Below, in pieces: positions 30,192-37,557 of a stretch of DNA of 38,299 nt. Under the pieces are notes generated by a model. The model was given only the letters and a program-made list of their open reading frames with translations. It did no database searches and was not told where the DNA came from. This DNA is from a virus: the IMG/VR virus record IMGVR_UViG_3300036845_000114, positions 1 to 38,299 of that record. One strand, given 5' to 3'. The position numbers and the translations under genes were made by a program. Numbering within the stretch: position 1 is the first letter of the stretch; every line of letters begins with the position of its first letter.

Positions 30192-32087
30192 ATGACAACC
30201 GCCTTTCTTTCGCCAAGTGCCAAATTCGTCGCATTTGCGAACGGCGGCGCGCCCCTAGTAGGGGGGCAGCTTTTCACCTACAGCGCTGGCACGTCGACCC
30301 CGGTAGCGACATACACCGATAACACGGGCGGCACGCCAAACAGTAACCCCGTGGTGTTGAATTCTCGCGGCGAAGCTAACGTATGGCTTTTGCCAAACGT
30401 CGGCTACAAATTCACGCTAGAAGATGCGGCCGGTAACATTATTTGGACAGTCGACCAAGTATTTAATTCGCAACTGCTAACGCTCTTCGGTGGCGTCGAT
30501 ACCGGCGCCGCCAATGCCTATGTCTTGAATTTCGCAACGCCGTTCACTTCCTACGCGAATGGCGAAGTCATTTATTTTATTCCGAGCTTCACCAATTCCG
30601 GCCCATCAACCTTAAACGTTAACGGGCTTGGGCCGATTCCGATTGTAAATATCAACGGCACGCCGTTGGGCGCCGGGCAAATTACATTCGGCCAAACAAC
30701 CCAAGTCATGTATTACAACGGGAATTTCCAACTGCTAAGCATTGGAAGTTTCACGGGCGTAACGATTGGGACATTCGGACAAGAGACGCCGATAGCATCG
30801 GCCGCGACTACCGACCTAGGCACCGCCGCTGCGCACGTTGTGCAAATCACCGGCACGACAACTATAACTAGCTTCGGCAATTCCGCGAGCATTACCGCGC
30901 CCATCTATCACGTCCGCTTTACCGGTTCGCTAACCCTTACCTACAACGCGACGAGTCTTAATTTACCCGGCGCGGCTAGCATTATCACGCAACCCGGGGA
31001 TGCGCTCTTAGCGCAGTACTTAGGTAACGGAAATTGGAAAGTTAATTTCTACCAAAGCACTACGGGCAGCGTTTCCACGTCGAAGGTAAAGCCCGGCGAC
31101 ACGGTGCGCATAAGTACGTCAACACTAACGCCCGACCCCGACCTACAAACCCCGACGCTAACCATTGGCCGCTATGTCTATGAACTTTATTTGCTCTTCG
31201 ACTCGGTAGTAGCGGGCGCGGGTTTCAAGTTCACCAACGACGGCACGGCGGTTGACTCGCGCGGGCAAAGCCCCGCCGTGGGCTTAGGTTTTGTGAATGG
31301 CGTTGCCTATGGTCCGAACGGGCAAAGCTTTTACGCAACCGTGGTGCCTTTTGCCGCCATATCGACAACCGCTTACAGCAACGAAGCCTTTTTCAAAGGC
31401 TCGCTACTCGTCGGCAGCGCTGGCACGTTTGGTGTTTCGTGGGCGCAAAACACGCTAACCGCGAGTAATACCACGCTGCGCGCCGGTAGCTATTTGCTCA
31501 TGACGTTGGTTAGCACCGGCACATCATCGACCACTATCACGCGCATTTATACGACGGTTGGCAGCTTCGTTGAAACGGTGCCGATAGGCTTTAACACGCT
31601 CACGCTCGAAGTTTGGGGCGGTTCGGGCGGCGGTGGATTCCAAAGCGGCGGCACCAATGGCGGCGGCGGCGGCGGGTCGGGCGCTTATTGCTTGTCTAGT
31701 TACTCGGTAACCGGGCAAGGCGGCAATACCTTGAACTTTACCGTCGGCGCCGCTGGCGTCGCGGGCGGCACCAACGGCGGCGCGTCGAGCGCATCTAGCG
31801 GCACGATGGCAATAACCACGATGAACGCGCCGGGCGGCATTGTCGGCGGTAACGCAAGCCCGGGCATAGGTGGCACGGGCGGCCCGGGCGGCTCGCCCGC
31901 CACGGGCGGCACCGTCACCAATACCAACGGCAATAGCGGCGCTACTCCGGGCGGCGTGATAGGCGGCGCGGGCGGGCTCGGCATACCCGGCATTAATGAT
32001 GGGGGTTTCAATGGCGGCGCCGGGCAAGGCGTCGCGGGCGTGCATAACGGTTTTACTGGAATCGTTGTTTTTAGTTACTCCGTATGA
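30192..32087 (+). CDS. tail fibre/receptor-binding protein with Gly-rich tip
   Basis: A 631-aa protein. Residues 1-90 (FANGGAPLVGGQLFTYSAGT, then NPVVLNSRGEANVWLLPN and an AAGNIIWTVDQ) form a virion-attachment domain shared with the next gene and common in podovirus spikes. A beta-rich shaft follows. From about 475 to the end the chain is highly Gly-rich (WGGSGGGGFQSGGTNGGGGG ... GGTGGPGGSP), like the polyglycine sandwich tips known from phage adhesins. The tip is probably the host receptor contact. Confidence 0.8.
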   Translation: MTTAFLSPSAKFVAFANGGAPLVGGQLFTYSAGTSTPVATYTDNTGGTPNSNPVVLNSRGEANVWLLPNVGYKFTLEDAAGNIIWTVDQVFNSQLLTLFGGVDTGAANAYVLNFATPFTSYANGEVIYFIPSFTNSGPSTLNVNGLGPIPIVNINGTPLGAGQITFGQTTQVMYYNGNFQLLSIGSFTGVTIGTFGQETPIASAATTDLGTAAAHVVQITGTTTITSFGNSASITAPIYHVRFTGSLTLTYNATSLNLPGAASIITQPGDALLAQYLGNGNWKVNFYQSTTGSVSTSKVKPGDTVRISTSTLTPDPDLQTPTLTIGRYVYELYLLFDSVVAGAGFKFTNDGTAVDSRGQSPAVGLGFVNGVAYGPNGQSFYATVVPFAAISTTAYSNEAFFKGSLLVGSAGTFGVSWAQNTLTASNTTLRAGSYLLMTLVSTGTSSTTITRIYTTVGSFVETVPIGFNTLTLEVWGGSGGGGFQSGGTNGGGGGGSGAYCLSSYSVTGQGGNTLNFTVGAAGVAGGTNGGASSASSGTMAITTMNAPGGIVGGNASPGIGGTGGPGGSPATGGTVTNTNGNSGATPGGVIGGAGGLGIPGINDGGFNGGAGQGVAGVHNGFTGIVVFSYSV

Positions 32088-33184
32088 GCGTACAGCTAGC
32101 ACCATCGCCAGTCTTTCGCGCAGTCGCGAATGACGGCACCGCGTTAGTTGGCGGGCAACTCTTTACCTATGTTGCGGGCACCACGACGCCGCAAGCAACG
32201 TACATCGATGTTACGCAAACGACGCCGAACACCAACCCCATAATTTTAAATTCGCGCGGTGAAGCCAATGTATGGCTAGTGCAAAGTCAAACGTACAAGT
32301 TTGTCTTGCAAGATGCGCTAGGGAATCTCATTTGGTCGGTGGATCAAATCGCGGGCAACAATTTGCCCTTCGGCATCACGGTATCGGCGGCGGGCAATGT
32401 CACCATAGGCCCCCCGACTAGCGGCCTTGCCTTGACGGTTAACGCCGCCTCTGGGCAGCAAGGCATACTAATTAATGCGGATACAACTAACGGCACGTCG
32501 GCGCTTCAATCGCACGTTGTAGCTAATGCCGTTGCTGGCGGCTTAGTACTGCAAAACCAAAGCTTAGGCACCGCCGCTGCAATCGTCATCGATATTCAAA
32601 ACACGGCTACAACTTTTGTGCTCGGAATTAGCGGCGCTGGCTTTACGGGTACATTTGTTCCGGGCGGCCCTTCGGGACAATGCGCGGGCATAGTGACCAA
32701 CGGACCGGTTCCGCTAGCTATCGGAACCAATGCAACTACCGCGCAAGTGATTAGCGCGGGCGGTAACGTGAGCATACTTGCGCCGCCTAGCGGCGTTGCT
32801 CTCACGGTTACGCAAAACGCCGGGAGCCCCGCGTTTGCTTGGACCAATGGCGCCGTTACGGCGAACCTTGGAATAGGCAACGCATTTTCGGTAGGGCAAC
32901 TAGAAATTTTTTCCCTTGGCACCGCTCCATTAGGCCTTGGTCCGACTGGTAACGCTGCGTTAAATTTTTATACCAATTCAACCAATCGCCTCTCTATATC
33001 GGGCGCTGGCATATTGTCTTTCCTTGGCGGCGCCGGGCAAGGTCAATTAGCGGGATGGGGTACGCCCACCGGGTTTTCGGTGGTTCCTAATTTCCCCGGC
33101 GCCACCGCTACACTTTTGCAGACTTCTACCGCTGTCGCTGAAATAATCGCGTTTTGCAAAAACATAGGATTCTTTGCGGCTTAA
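32084..33184 (+). CDS. second tail fibre protein
   Basis: A 366-aa protein, ATGA-overlapping the first fibre. Its N-terminus (NDGTALVGGQLFTYVAGTTT, NPIILNSRGEANVWLV) is a paralogue of the first fibre's, whereas the rest parallels the product of 20050-21375: GNV-x-I-x-PPTSGLALTVN modules and the GWGTPTGFSVVPNFPGATAT end. It is probably a trimeric fibre sharing the attachment site, or a branch of the first one. Confidence 0.75.
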   Translation: MSVQLAPSPVFRAVANDGTALVGGQLFTYVAGTTTPQATYIDVTQTTPNTNPIILNSRGEANVWLVQSQTYKFVLQDALGNLIWSVDQIAGNNLPFGITVSAAGNVTIGPPTSGLALTVNAASGQQGILINADTTNGTSALQSHVVANAVAGGLVLQNQSLGTAAAIVIDIQNTATTFVLGISGAGFTGTFVPGGPSGQCAGIVTNGPVPLAIGTNATTAQVISAGGNVSILAPPSGVALTVTQNAGSPAFAWTNGAVTANLGIGNAFSVGQLEIFSLGTAPLGLGPTGNAALNFYTNSTNRLSISGAGILSFLGGAGQGQLAGWGTPTGFSVVPNFPGATATLLQTSTAVAEIIAFCKNIGFFAA

Positions 33185-33199
33185 TTTGGAGCTTAAAAA

Positions 33200-33382
33200 A
33201 TGCAGTTCGATTTCACCGACCAAGAAATGAATTTGATTCTAGCGGGCTTGTCCGAGCTACCCGTGAAAACATCGCTAACGCTCATTAATCAAATTATGGC
33301 GCGCTACCAAAAGCCGGTAACACTCGGTAATGGCGCCGTCATGGAGCAACCGAAAAATGATGCTAATCAAATCGCTAATTAA
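33200..33382 (+). CDS. small conserved late protein
   Basis: A 60-aa protein with TTTGGAG upstream. MQFDFTDQEMNLILAGLSEL, then LINQIMARYQ, forms two helices; similar short proteins are common in phage late regions, with unknown function. It overlaps the following holin-like gene by 26 bases. Confidence 0.5.
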   Translation: MQFDFTDQEMNLILAGLSELPVKTSLTLINQIMARYQKPVTLGNGAVMEQPKNDANQIAN

Positions 33383-33572
33383 GGATTTTCTCTCATGGTG
33401 CGCCGTGGCTTTGGGCGCGCTAAGCGCTATCGCGCCGCATTGGTCGGGGCTCATGGAATTTCTAAAGTTAGACGGCAAGACAACCGAATATGAGGGCGTA
33501 GTGGTCGCGCTAGTCTTGCTTATCGTTCGCGCCTTCACGCTATCGAAACAGTTGCCGCCGCCTAAAATCTAG
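33357..33572 (+). CDS. candidate holin
   Basis: A 71-aa protein from ATG 33357 (or 33360), with GGAG about 10 bases upstream. There are two membrane segments, about 12-30 and 47-65, separated by a charged loop [14 protein letters not shown], and a short polar tail. Size, topology and position at the end of the late operon suit a class II or related holin. No endolysin or spanin lies beside it in this window. The stop overlaps the antisense csrA stop by 4 bases. Confidence 0.5.
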   Translation: MMLIKSLIKDFLSWCAVALGALSAIAPHWSGLMEFLKLDGKTTEYEGVVVALVLLIVRAFTLSKQLPPPKI

Positions 33573-33760
33573 CGGTTACCCCAATCGGGCGAAACATAGT
33601 CCGGGTGTATCTTCTGATAGATTTCTTCCCGGTGTACTTCAAGAGTTTTCGGGGCCGCAATGCCGACCCGCACTTGATTGCCCCTCACGTCAAGAATCGT
33701 TACCGTTACCGTGTCGCCGATCATTAGCGACTCGCCTACCCGCCTTGTAAGAATCAACAT
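33569..33760 (-). CDS. csrA: carbon storage regulator CsrA (phage-borne)
   Basis: A 63-aa protein with the complete CsrA sequence pattern: [50 protein letters not shown]. The RNA-contacting L4 and R44 are both present, and length equals bacterial CsrA (61 aa plus tail). CsrA dimers bind GGA-containing leaders and block or stabilise mRNAs of carbon storage, motility and biofilm. Here it is the last gene of a phage operon behind a triple-HTH gene. It may act on host mRNA during lysogeny or infection, or on phage messages; the targets are unknown. Confidence 0.93.
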   Translation of the reverse strand: MLILTRRVGESLMIGDTVTVTILDVRGNQVRVGIAAPKTLEVHREEIYQKIHPDYVSPDWGNR

Positions 33761-33787
33761 AAGAAACGCGCCCCCCTGGCTTCAAAA

Positions 33788-34720
33788 CTATTCCCCTGTA
33801 AGTGTACGCAAGGCCTGCAATACTAGTAGATGCATTTCGTTGAATTCTTTAATCACTCCGTTTTGTAAATCCGCATAGGCCGCCGCCTTCGCATGCTTCA
33901 AGAGCGCCACCGCATCGCGCATGCGCGTGGATAACACCGCCGTTGTTTCTTCGACTTGCTTCTTGCTGTCGCCGTAACTAATCCCGATACGCGCGCCGCC
34001 TCCATTCTTTTTTGGCTTTCCTTTGTTCGCTAACCCGCCTTTGCGCCCCGCCGCCGCTCGCCACGCATGTTGTTTATTCTTGTCGCTACTCCAATTGTAA
34101 ACGTTCGAAATGTCGATACCTAAGCTGTCTGCTACTTCCTTCGCCGACTCGCCCGCCTTCAATCGTTTGAGCGCCGCCACCTTGTAGAGCGCCGTATAGG
34201 TTCCCCTCTTTACATCCTTTTTTTGGGTTGTCATTTTCGCCTTTTTTTGTTGCATCAATTCATTGCGCCGCGCCCATTCTTTTTTATAGTTTCGCCCGCC
34301 CTTGTGCTTCGCCGGGTCGCGCGTTTTGTGGTAGGGCTCGCGGCCTTCGCCAATCATTCGGCGCCACGCCGAAAGAATGCTTGGGCGTACGTCTAGCTCG
34401 CGGCCTAGATCGGCGCTGTTAATCTCGCCCGACATGAGCCGCGCAACGGCTTCTTTTTTGTAGGCATCCGAATAAACCTTATTACCCGATGGCCCGACGA
34501 TAAAGCCCGTTTCCGGTTTATCTACGTCCATGCCCTTACCGCGTACCCATTGCCTAACGTGCGTCGGGTGTACGCCTAGCTCTTCGCCTACGGCGCGCGC
34601 GGTTTCCCCGCCCTTAATGCGCTCTACAACTTTTAATTTAAAGGCATGTGTATAGGCGTGCTTACCGGCTCGCGTTAGCGTCACGCCTTCGGGTAGTTGT
34701 TGGGGGGCGTTTTCTGCCAT
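33788..34720 (-). CDS. triple helix-turn-helix protein (transposase-type HTH, no catalytic domain)
   Basis: A 310-aa protein from ATG 34720 (GAGGG 6 bases upstream). It has three units similar to the HTH of IS3-type transposases: residues 23-60 (YTHAFKLKVVERIKGGETAR...VRQWV), 83-123 (YSDAYKKEAVARLMSGEI...ILSAWRR) and 175-211 (YTALYKVAALKRLKAGESAK...VYNWS). Basic linkers separate them and a helix closes the chain (about 255-308). No DDE or serine-recombinase motif is seen. It probably binds long DNA sites as a regulator. It is co-transcribed with the zinc-ribbon gene and csrA. Confidence 0.75.
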   Translation of the reverse strand: MAENAPQQLPEGVTLTRAGKHAYTHAFKLKVVERIKGGETARAVGEELGVHPTHVRQWVRGKGMDVDKPETGFIVGPSGNKVYSDAYKKEAVARLMSGEINSADLGRELDVRPSILSAWRRMIGEGREPYHKTRDPAKHKGGRNYKKEWARRNELMQQKKAKMTTQKKDVKRGTYTALYKVAALKRLKAGESAKEVADSLGIDISNVYNWSSDKNKQHAWRAAAGRKGGLANKGKPKKNGGGARIGISYGDSKKQVEETTAVLSTRMRDAVALLKHAKAAAYADLQNGVIKEFNEMHLLVLQALRTLTGE

Positions 34721-34964
34721 ATGCAACCCTCATTGTTTTGTTGTCACGTTTCTCTTTCCTAAATGCCGCTAAGTCTTGGTCGGCTTTCCGGTCTTCAAAG
34801 TTGGTGATTCGAAATAAGCTTTTTTCGCGCTTATAGCGTGCATCGATTAGCTCGGCGGGCGTCTTCTTATCCCAGTAGTACATTGATTGGCGGCATTTCT
34901 GACAGTATTTTTTTCGGCCATGTACGGGCAAAGATTCCGGGCAGCGGAAGGTCGGGCATTTCAT
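34662..34964 (-). CDS. phage zinc-ribbon protein
   Basis: A 100-aa protein. C3, C8, C21 and C24 (MKCPTFRCPESLPVHGRKKY, then CQKC) resemble a small phage family with 'VHGRKKHCAKCR' and 'YW-K-PPAE'. The rest is basic and helical, ending in an Arg-rich tail. The last 59 bases overlap the triple-HTH gene. AAAGGGG precedes the start, and the 34981-34994 palindrome lies directly upstream of that, so this is the first gene of the operon. Confidence 0.65.
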   Translation of the reverse strand: MKCPTFRCPESLPVHGRKKYCQKCRQSMYYWDKKTPAELIDARYKREKSLFRITNFEDRKADQDLAAFRKEKRDNKTMRVAYGRKRPPTTTRRRDANASR

Positions 34965-34980
34965 CCTTAAACCCCTTTAG

Positions 34981-34994
34981 GTGTGTATACACAC
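34981..34994. promoter_or_regulatory. perfect 14-bp operator palindrome
   Basis: GTGTGTATACACAC is fully self-complementary and sits 17 bases before the start of the minus-strand operon, next to its AAAGGGG. Its TGTGTATA core equals the cores of the early sites at 3199-3212 and 3307-3320. It probably controls the zinc ribbon/triple HTH/csrA operon by the same regulator. Confidence 0.6.
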
Positions 34995-35078
34995 AAGAGA
35001 GCTTAACTCCATGCCCTTTGTGCTGCCAAGCATAAAAAGAATATACATGATTGTTTTAAATGTTCGCGCATGGTTTAG

Positions 35079-35102
35079 AACTGCTACCAGAACTGCTACC
35101 AG
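35079..35102 (+). repeat. AACTGYTACCA repeat pair A
   Basis: Two exact copies of AACTGCTACCAG in tandem (12-base period). This is the farthest pair from the integrase gene. Confidence 0.8.
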
Positions 35103-35197
35103 GCACGTCTAAGTGATTGATAATAAAGGGCAAAAAACTGGCATTGATAATGAATAATTATAACAGTATTATATGAATCAAGCCCTTACGGGGCAAT

Positions 35198-35218
35198 TGG
35201 TAACAGTTGGTAGCAGTT
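35198..35218 (-). repeat. AACTGYTACCA repeat pair B (inverted)
   Basis: Two inverted copies, TGGTAACAGTT and TGGTAGCAGTT, with a 10-base period. The orientation is opposite to pairs A and C. Confidence 0.8.
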
Positions 35219-35262
35219 GGAAACACCTAGAAACATAGGGAAACAGCATGTCGAGTAAACCC

Positions 35263-35283
35263 AACTGTTACCAACTGCTACCA
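35263..35283 (+). repeat. AACTGYTACCA repeat pair C
   Basis: AACTGTTACCA and AACTGCTACCA with a 10-base period, about 44 bases upstream of the integrase start. The 15-mer CAACTGCTACCAGCT here is identical to 4361-4375. Confidence 0.8.
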
Positions 35284-35326
35284 GCTTTTGAAGTCGATTA
35301 TTATTCATCACAAGGAGTGCAATTCC

Positions 35327-36367
35327 ATGGCAACCACAGTTAAGCGCGGTAAAGTTTACCGCACCTCAATCCGCTTATCCGGCATGTCACAACCGGTCAC
35401 CATGACCCACGCCACCAAGGCGGAAGGGAAAGTATGGGGCATGCAAGAAGAGAAGCGCCTACGCGGGCGCTTGAAGCTCTCCGGGTTATCCTTCGGCGAT
35501 GTGATCCGCGCCTATATCGTGAGCAAATGCAAAGACCCCGCCAAGGCGCGCAACGCCACGCAACTGCGCCGCTTTGCAACCGAGTTTGATCGCACCGCCA
35601 TTAAGGACATGACGTGCAAATGGTGGGAAGAAACCGCGCTAGCCTGGCCGAATCTTACCCCCTTTAGCCGCATGACCTACATGCAACGCTTACGCATGGT
35701 CATGAAATGGGCGAAGAATGGCCCGGATAAAGTGCAGTTCGATTGGGATGCGGTTAAAGAAGCCACCGGGTACTTGCTCGCCAATAAGGACATTACCACC
35801 AAGGCACGCAAGCGCGAGCGGCGCGCATCGGATAACGAACTGGCGCGCTTAAAGGCTTGCTCGAATAACACCAAGTATCCTATCGGGGATGTCATCGAAT
35901 TCGGCGTGCTTACGGGTTTGCGTATCGGGGAAATCTGCAAATTAAAATGGGCGGATTTCTACCAAACCAAGCGCGGCCCGATGATTACCGTACATGACCG
36001 GAAAGACCCGCATAACCAGGACGGCAACGATGGGGAAATTCCCTTGCTCGGCAACGCCGCCGCCATCGTGCAACGCCAGCCGAAAGGCGATGCGCGTATC
36101 TTCCCCTTCGACCCCAATGCCTTTGGTAACGCGTATCGCGCCGTGCGCCATCGTGCGGGCATCAAAAATTTGCGCGTCCATGACTTGCGCCATGAAGCGA
36201 TAACGCGCCTGTTCGAGCAAGGCTACTCAATCGAAGAGGTATCGGACATTTCCGGGCACAAGGATTGGGAAACCTTGAAGCACTATCGCATCGGTGATTC
36301 ATCGCGCTTGCATGATGGGCCGATTGCCAACATGCTCGCGGCGCAAGGCCGCAAGCGCGTCGCTTAA
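35327..36367 (+). CDS. tyrosine recombinase (phage integrase)
   Basis: A 346-aa protein. ATG 35327 is chosen because AAGGAG is 9 bases upstream; a longer frame from 35288 lacks one. The N-terminal arm-binding type domain (GKVYRTSIRLSGMSQPVTMT) resembles shufflon/integrase families. The catalytic set is complete: R199 (GVLTGLRIGE), K226, H285-x-x-R288 (HDLRH), H311 (SGHKDW) and Y320 (KHYRIG). It should integrate the phage at an attachment site. It converges on the Xis-like gene with only 5 bases between the stops. Confidence 0.9.
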   Translation: MATTVKRGKVYRTSIRLSGMSQPVTMTHATKAEGKVWGMQEEKRLRGRLKLSGLSFGDVIRAYIVSKCKDPAKARNATQLRRFATEFDRTAIKDMTCKWWEETALAWPNLTPFSRMTYMQRLRMVMKWAKNGPDKVQFDWDAVKEATGYLLANKDITTKARKRERRASDNELARLKACSNNTKYPIGDVIEFGVLTGLRIGEICKLKWADFYQTKRGPMITVHDRKDPHNQDGNDGEIPLLGNAAAIVQRQPKGDARIFPFDPNAFGNAYRAVRHRAGIKNLRVHDLRHEAITRLFEQGYSIEEVSDISGHKDWETLKHYRIGDSSRLHDGPIANMLAAQGRKRVA

Positions 36368-36372
36368 GGGCT

Positions 36373-36660
36373 CTAGGCGGCGGCGCTCTTCTTGCGCCGC
36401 CGCCCCTTGCGCCCATCCGGGCGCGGCGGCTCTTCCAGCTTCTTTAATCCCTTCGCCCGTTGTTCCCTAAAATAATTGTCAATGACGTCTTTATCGACCA
36501 CGATAAAGCGCCCAAGGCGGTACGTCATCACCGGGAAACGCTCTTCCAGCACGGCATTTTTCGCACTCCCATAGGTCATGCCGAACATGTCGCACGCCAC
36601 GCTCAAGGGTAACCAGGGGTAGGTATCGTAATTCGGCAACGCGCGTTTGCGATTTCCCAT
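36373..36660 (-). CDS. Xis/AlpA-like DNA-binding protein
   Basis: A 95-aa protein. LPLSVACDMFGMTYGSAKNA, then an RFPVMTYRLGRFIVVDKDVI, has the winged-helix order of excisionase and AlpA-type proteins, with a 'hydrophobic-x-hydrophobic-VDK--ID-Y' wing and a Lys/Arg-rich C-terminus. PrtN-type activators have a similar pattern, so a transcription role is possible. Its gene faces the integrase tail to tail, which favours a recombination directionality factor. Confidence 0.6.
   Translation of the reverse strand: MGNRKRALPNYDTYPWLPLSVACDMFGMTYGSAKNAVLEERFPVMTYRLGRFIVVDKDVIDNYFREQRAKGLKKLEEPPRPDGRKGRRRKKSAAA
36376..36404. terminator. strong GC hairpin between convergent int and xis-like genes
   Basis: GGCGGCGGCGC (36376-36386), loop TCTTCTT, GCGCCGCCGCC (36394-36404): 11 perfect pairs. 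It lies within the last codons of the Xis-like gene, just past the int stop. There is no T-run, so at best it is a partial terminator or an RNA-stability element for both messages. Confidence 0.45.
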
Positions 36661-36662
36661 AT

Positions 36663-37532
36663 TTAATAAATCCTAATTTTTTGCTCATCATCGGGCGTCA
36701 CGGTGACGACTTGGCGCGTTGCCGTGTTGTTGCCGCGCCTAAACCAGTTCCACCCCTTAACAATCATGCGCACGCGGATTGATTGCGAATACTTCGCGAC
36801 CTTCTCGGAATCCTTCATAAAGGCCGCGCGCAAAATATATTCGCCATCGGACCGGGTGAGCCCTTCCCCGGTGTAGAAGCGGCGCATAAAGTTTTCGGCT
36901 TGCTCTTGGTTTTTGCGCTGGAACATTTCATAAACGGCGGTACCGGGCCCAAGGGATAGCGGGCGCGCTTCGACCGGGTAGCTTGCCAACGTTTCCGCGC
37001 ATTGCAGAAGCGACCTATGTTGACTTACGTATTCAATAACATCCGTGTTGCTTAGCTTTAAGTTGGCGTGAATTTGTCCGCGCTCTAGCCGGTTACACCA
37101 TTGCACCGCCGTAGCGGCGGCTTTGACTATGTAGTTAGGAACGTCTTTGAAGTACAAGCAAAGCGCATCGGCGCCCGTGCGCACGGCGCCGGTATCAATC
37201 GTTTTAAAGGCGTCGGGCGTGATGCCATAAACAACCATCGATTTTATCGGCTTGCCCGCTTCGATGATGGCAAAGAGGCGGTGTTGGCCGTCCAAGATTT
37301 GCTCATCATCCGCAATCACGATGGCTTGCCCGTTTATCTGCCAATTGCCGTTAGTGATTTCGCTTGCTAAAAATTCTATGTGCCGCTTGCGAAGCGGGCG
37401 GTTATTTTTATTGCAGCGAAGCCACGCGGTAGCGTCTTGCGGGGTAATGGTCATTACTTCCGCCACTATGTTTTGGTCGGTGCCGTAAATTTTCGCCGGG
37501 TTGGGGAATTTTATTATCTTCGGGTTTCCCAT
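36663..37532 (-). CDS. ParB-like nuclease-domain protein
   Basis: A 289-aa protein from ATG 37532 (MGNPKIIKF), with AAAGG 8 bases upstream; ATG 37556 just after the previous stop is an alternative. NRPLRKRHIEFLASEITNGN, then W-Q-I-N-G-Q-A-I-V-I and DGQHRLFAI, is the ParB/sulfiredoxin-like N-terminal fold in its phage form. ParB family members bind DNA or CTP; some nick DNA. A KAIDTGAVR-like segment and helical C-terminal part follow. In this recombination cluster, a role in DNA metabolism is likely but unproven. Confidence 0.7.
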   Translation of the reverse strand: MGNPKIIKFPNPAKIYGTDQNIVAEVMTITPQDATAWLRCNKNNRPLRKRHIEFLASEITNGNWQINGQAIVIADDEQILDGQHRLFAIIEAGKPIKSMVVYGITPDAFKTIDTGAVRTGADALCLYFKDVPNYIVKAAATAVQWCNRLERGQIHANLKLSNTDVIEYVSQHRSLLQCAETLASYPVEARPLSLGPGTAVYEMFQRKNQEQAENFMRRFYTGEGLTRSDGEYILRAAFMKDSEKVAKYSQSIRVRMIVKGWNWFRRGNNTATRQVVTVTPDDEQKIRIY

Positions 37533-37557
37533 GCCGTTTACCTTTTGTGTTGCCATT

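Larger units (their letters stand above)
34965..35326. promoter_or_regulatory. AT-rich control/attachment-type region upstream of integrase
   Basis: About 360 bases with lower GC than the surrounding genes. It holds the operator palindrome (34981-34994), three pairs of AACTGYTACCA repeats (35079-35283) and the integrase ribosome site AAGGAG (35312-35317). A mixture of promoter, Int/Xis arm sites and possibly attP is likely. No host tRNA fragment was seen, so the attP core cannot be placed. Confidence 0.55.

Noticed and set aside
31524-32105. 193-codon minus-strand ORF opposite the fibre tip
   Set aside because: Ala/Arg repeats result from reading the Gly-rich block backwards; there is no ribosome site or family.
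20050-33184. Diversity-generating retroelement, suspected because BPP-1-type phages have one and two fibre ends are alike
   Set aside because: No reverse transcriptase is present, and the two ends differ at all codon positions rather than only at adenines of a template copy.
33788-34720. Insertion sequence / IS3 transposase orfA
   Set aside because: Three HTH units in one frame, no orfB or DDE domain, no terminal inverted repeats or target duplication around the gene.
35079-35283. CRISPR array
   Set aside because: Repeat units are 11-12 bases, partly inverted, with no regular spacers.
35288-35326. Integrase starting at 35288
   Set aside because: The extra 13 residues have no ribosome site, whereas ATG 35327 follows AAGGAG at good distance and starts the usual integrase sequence.
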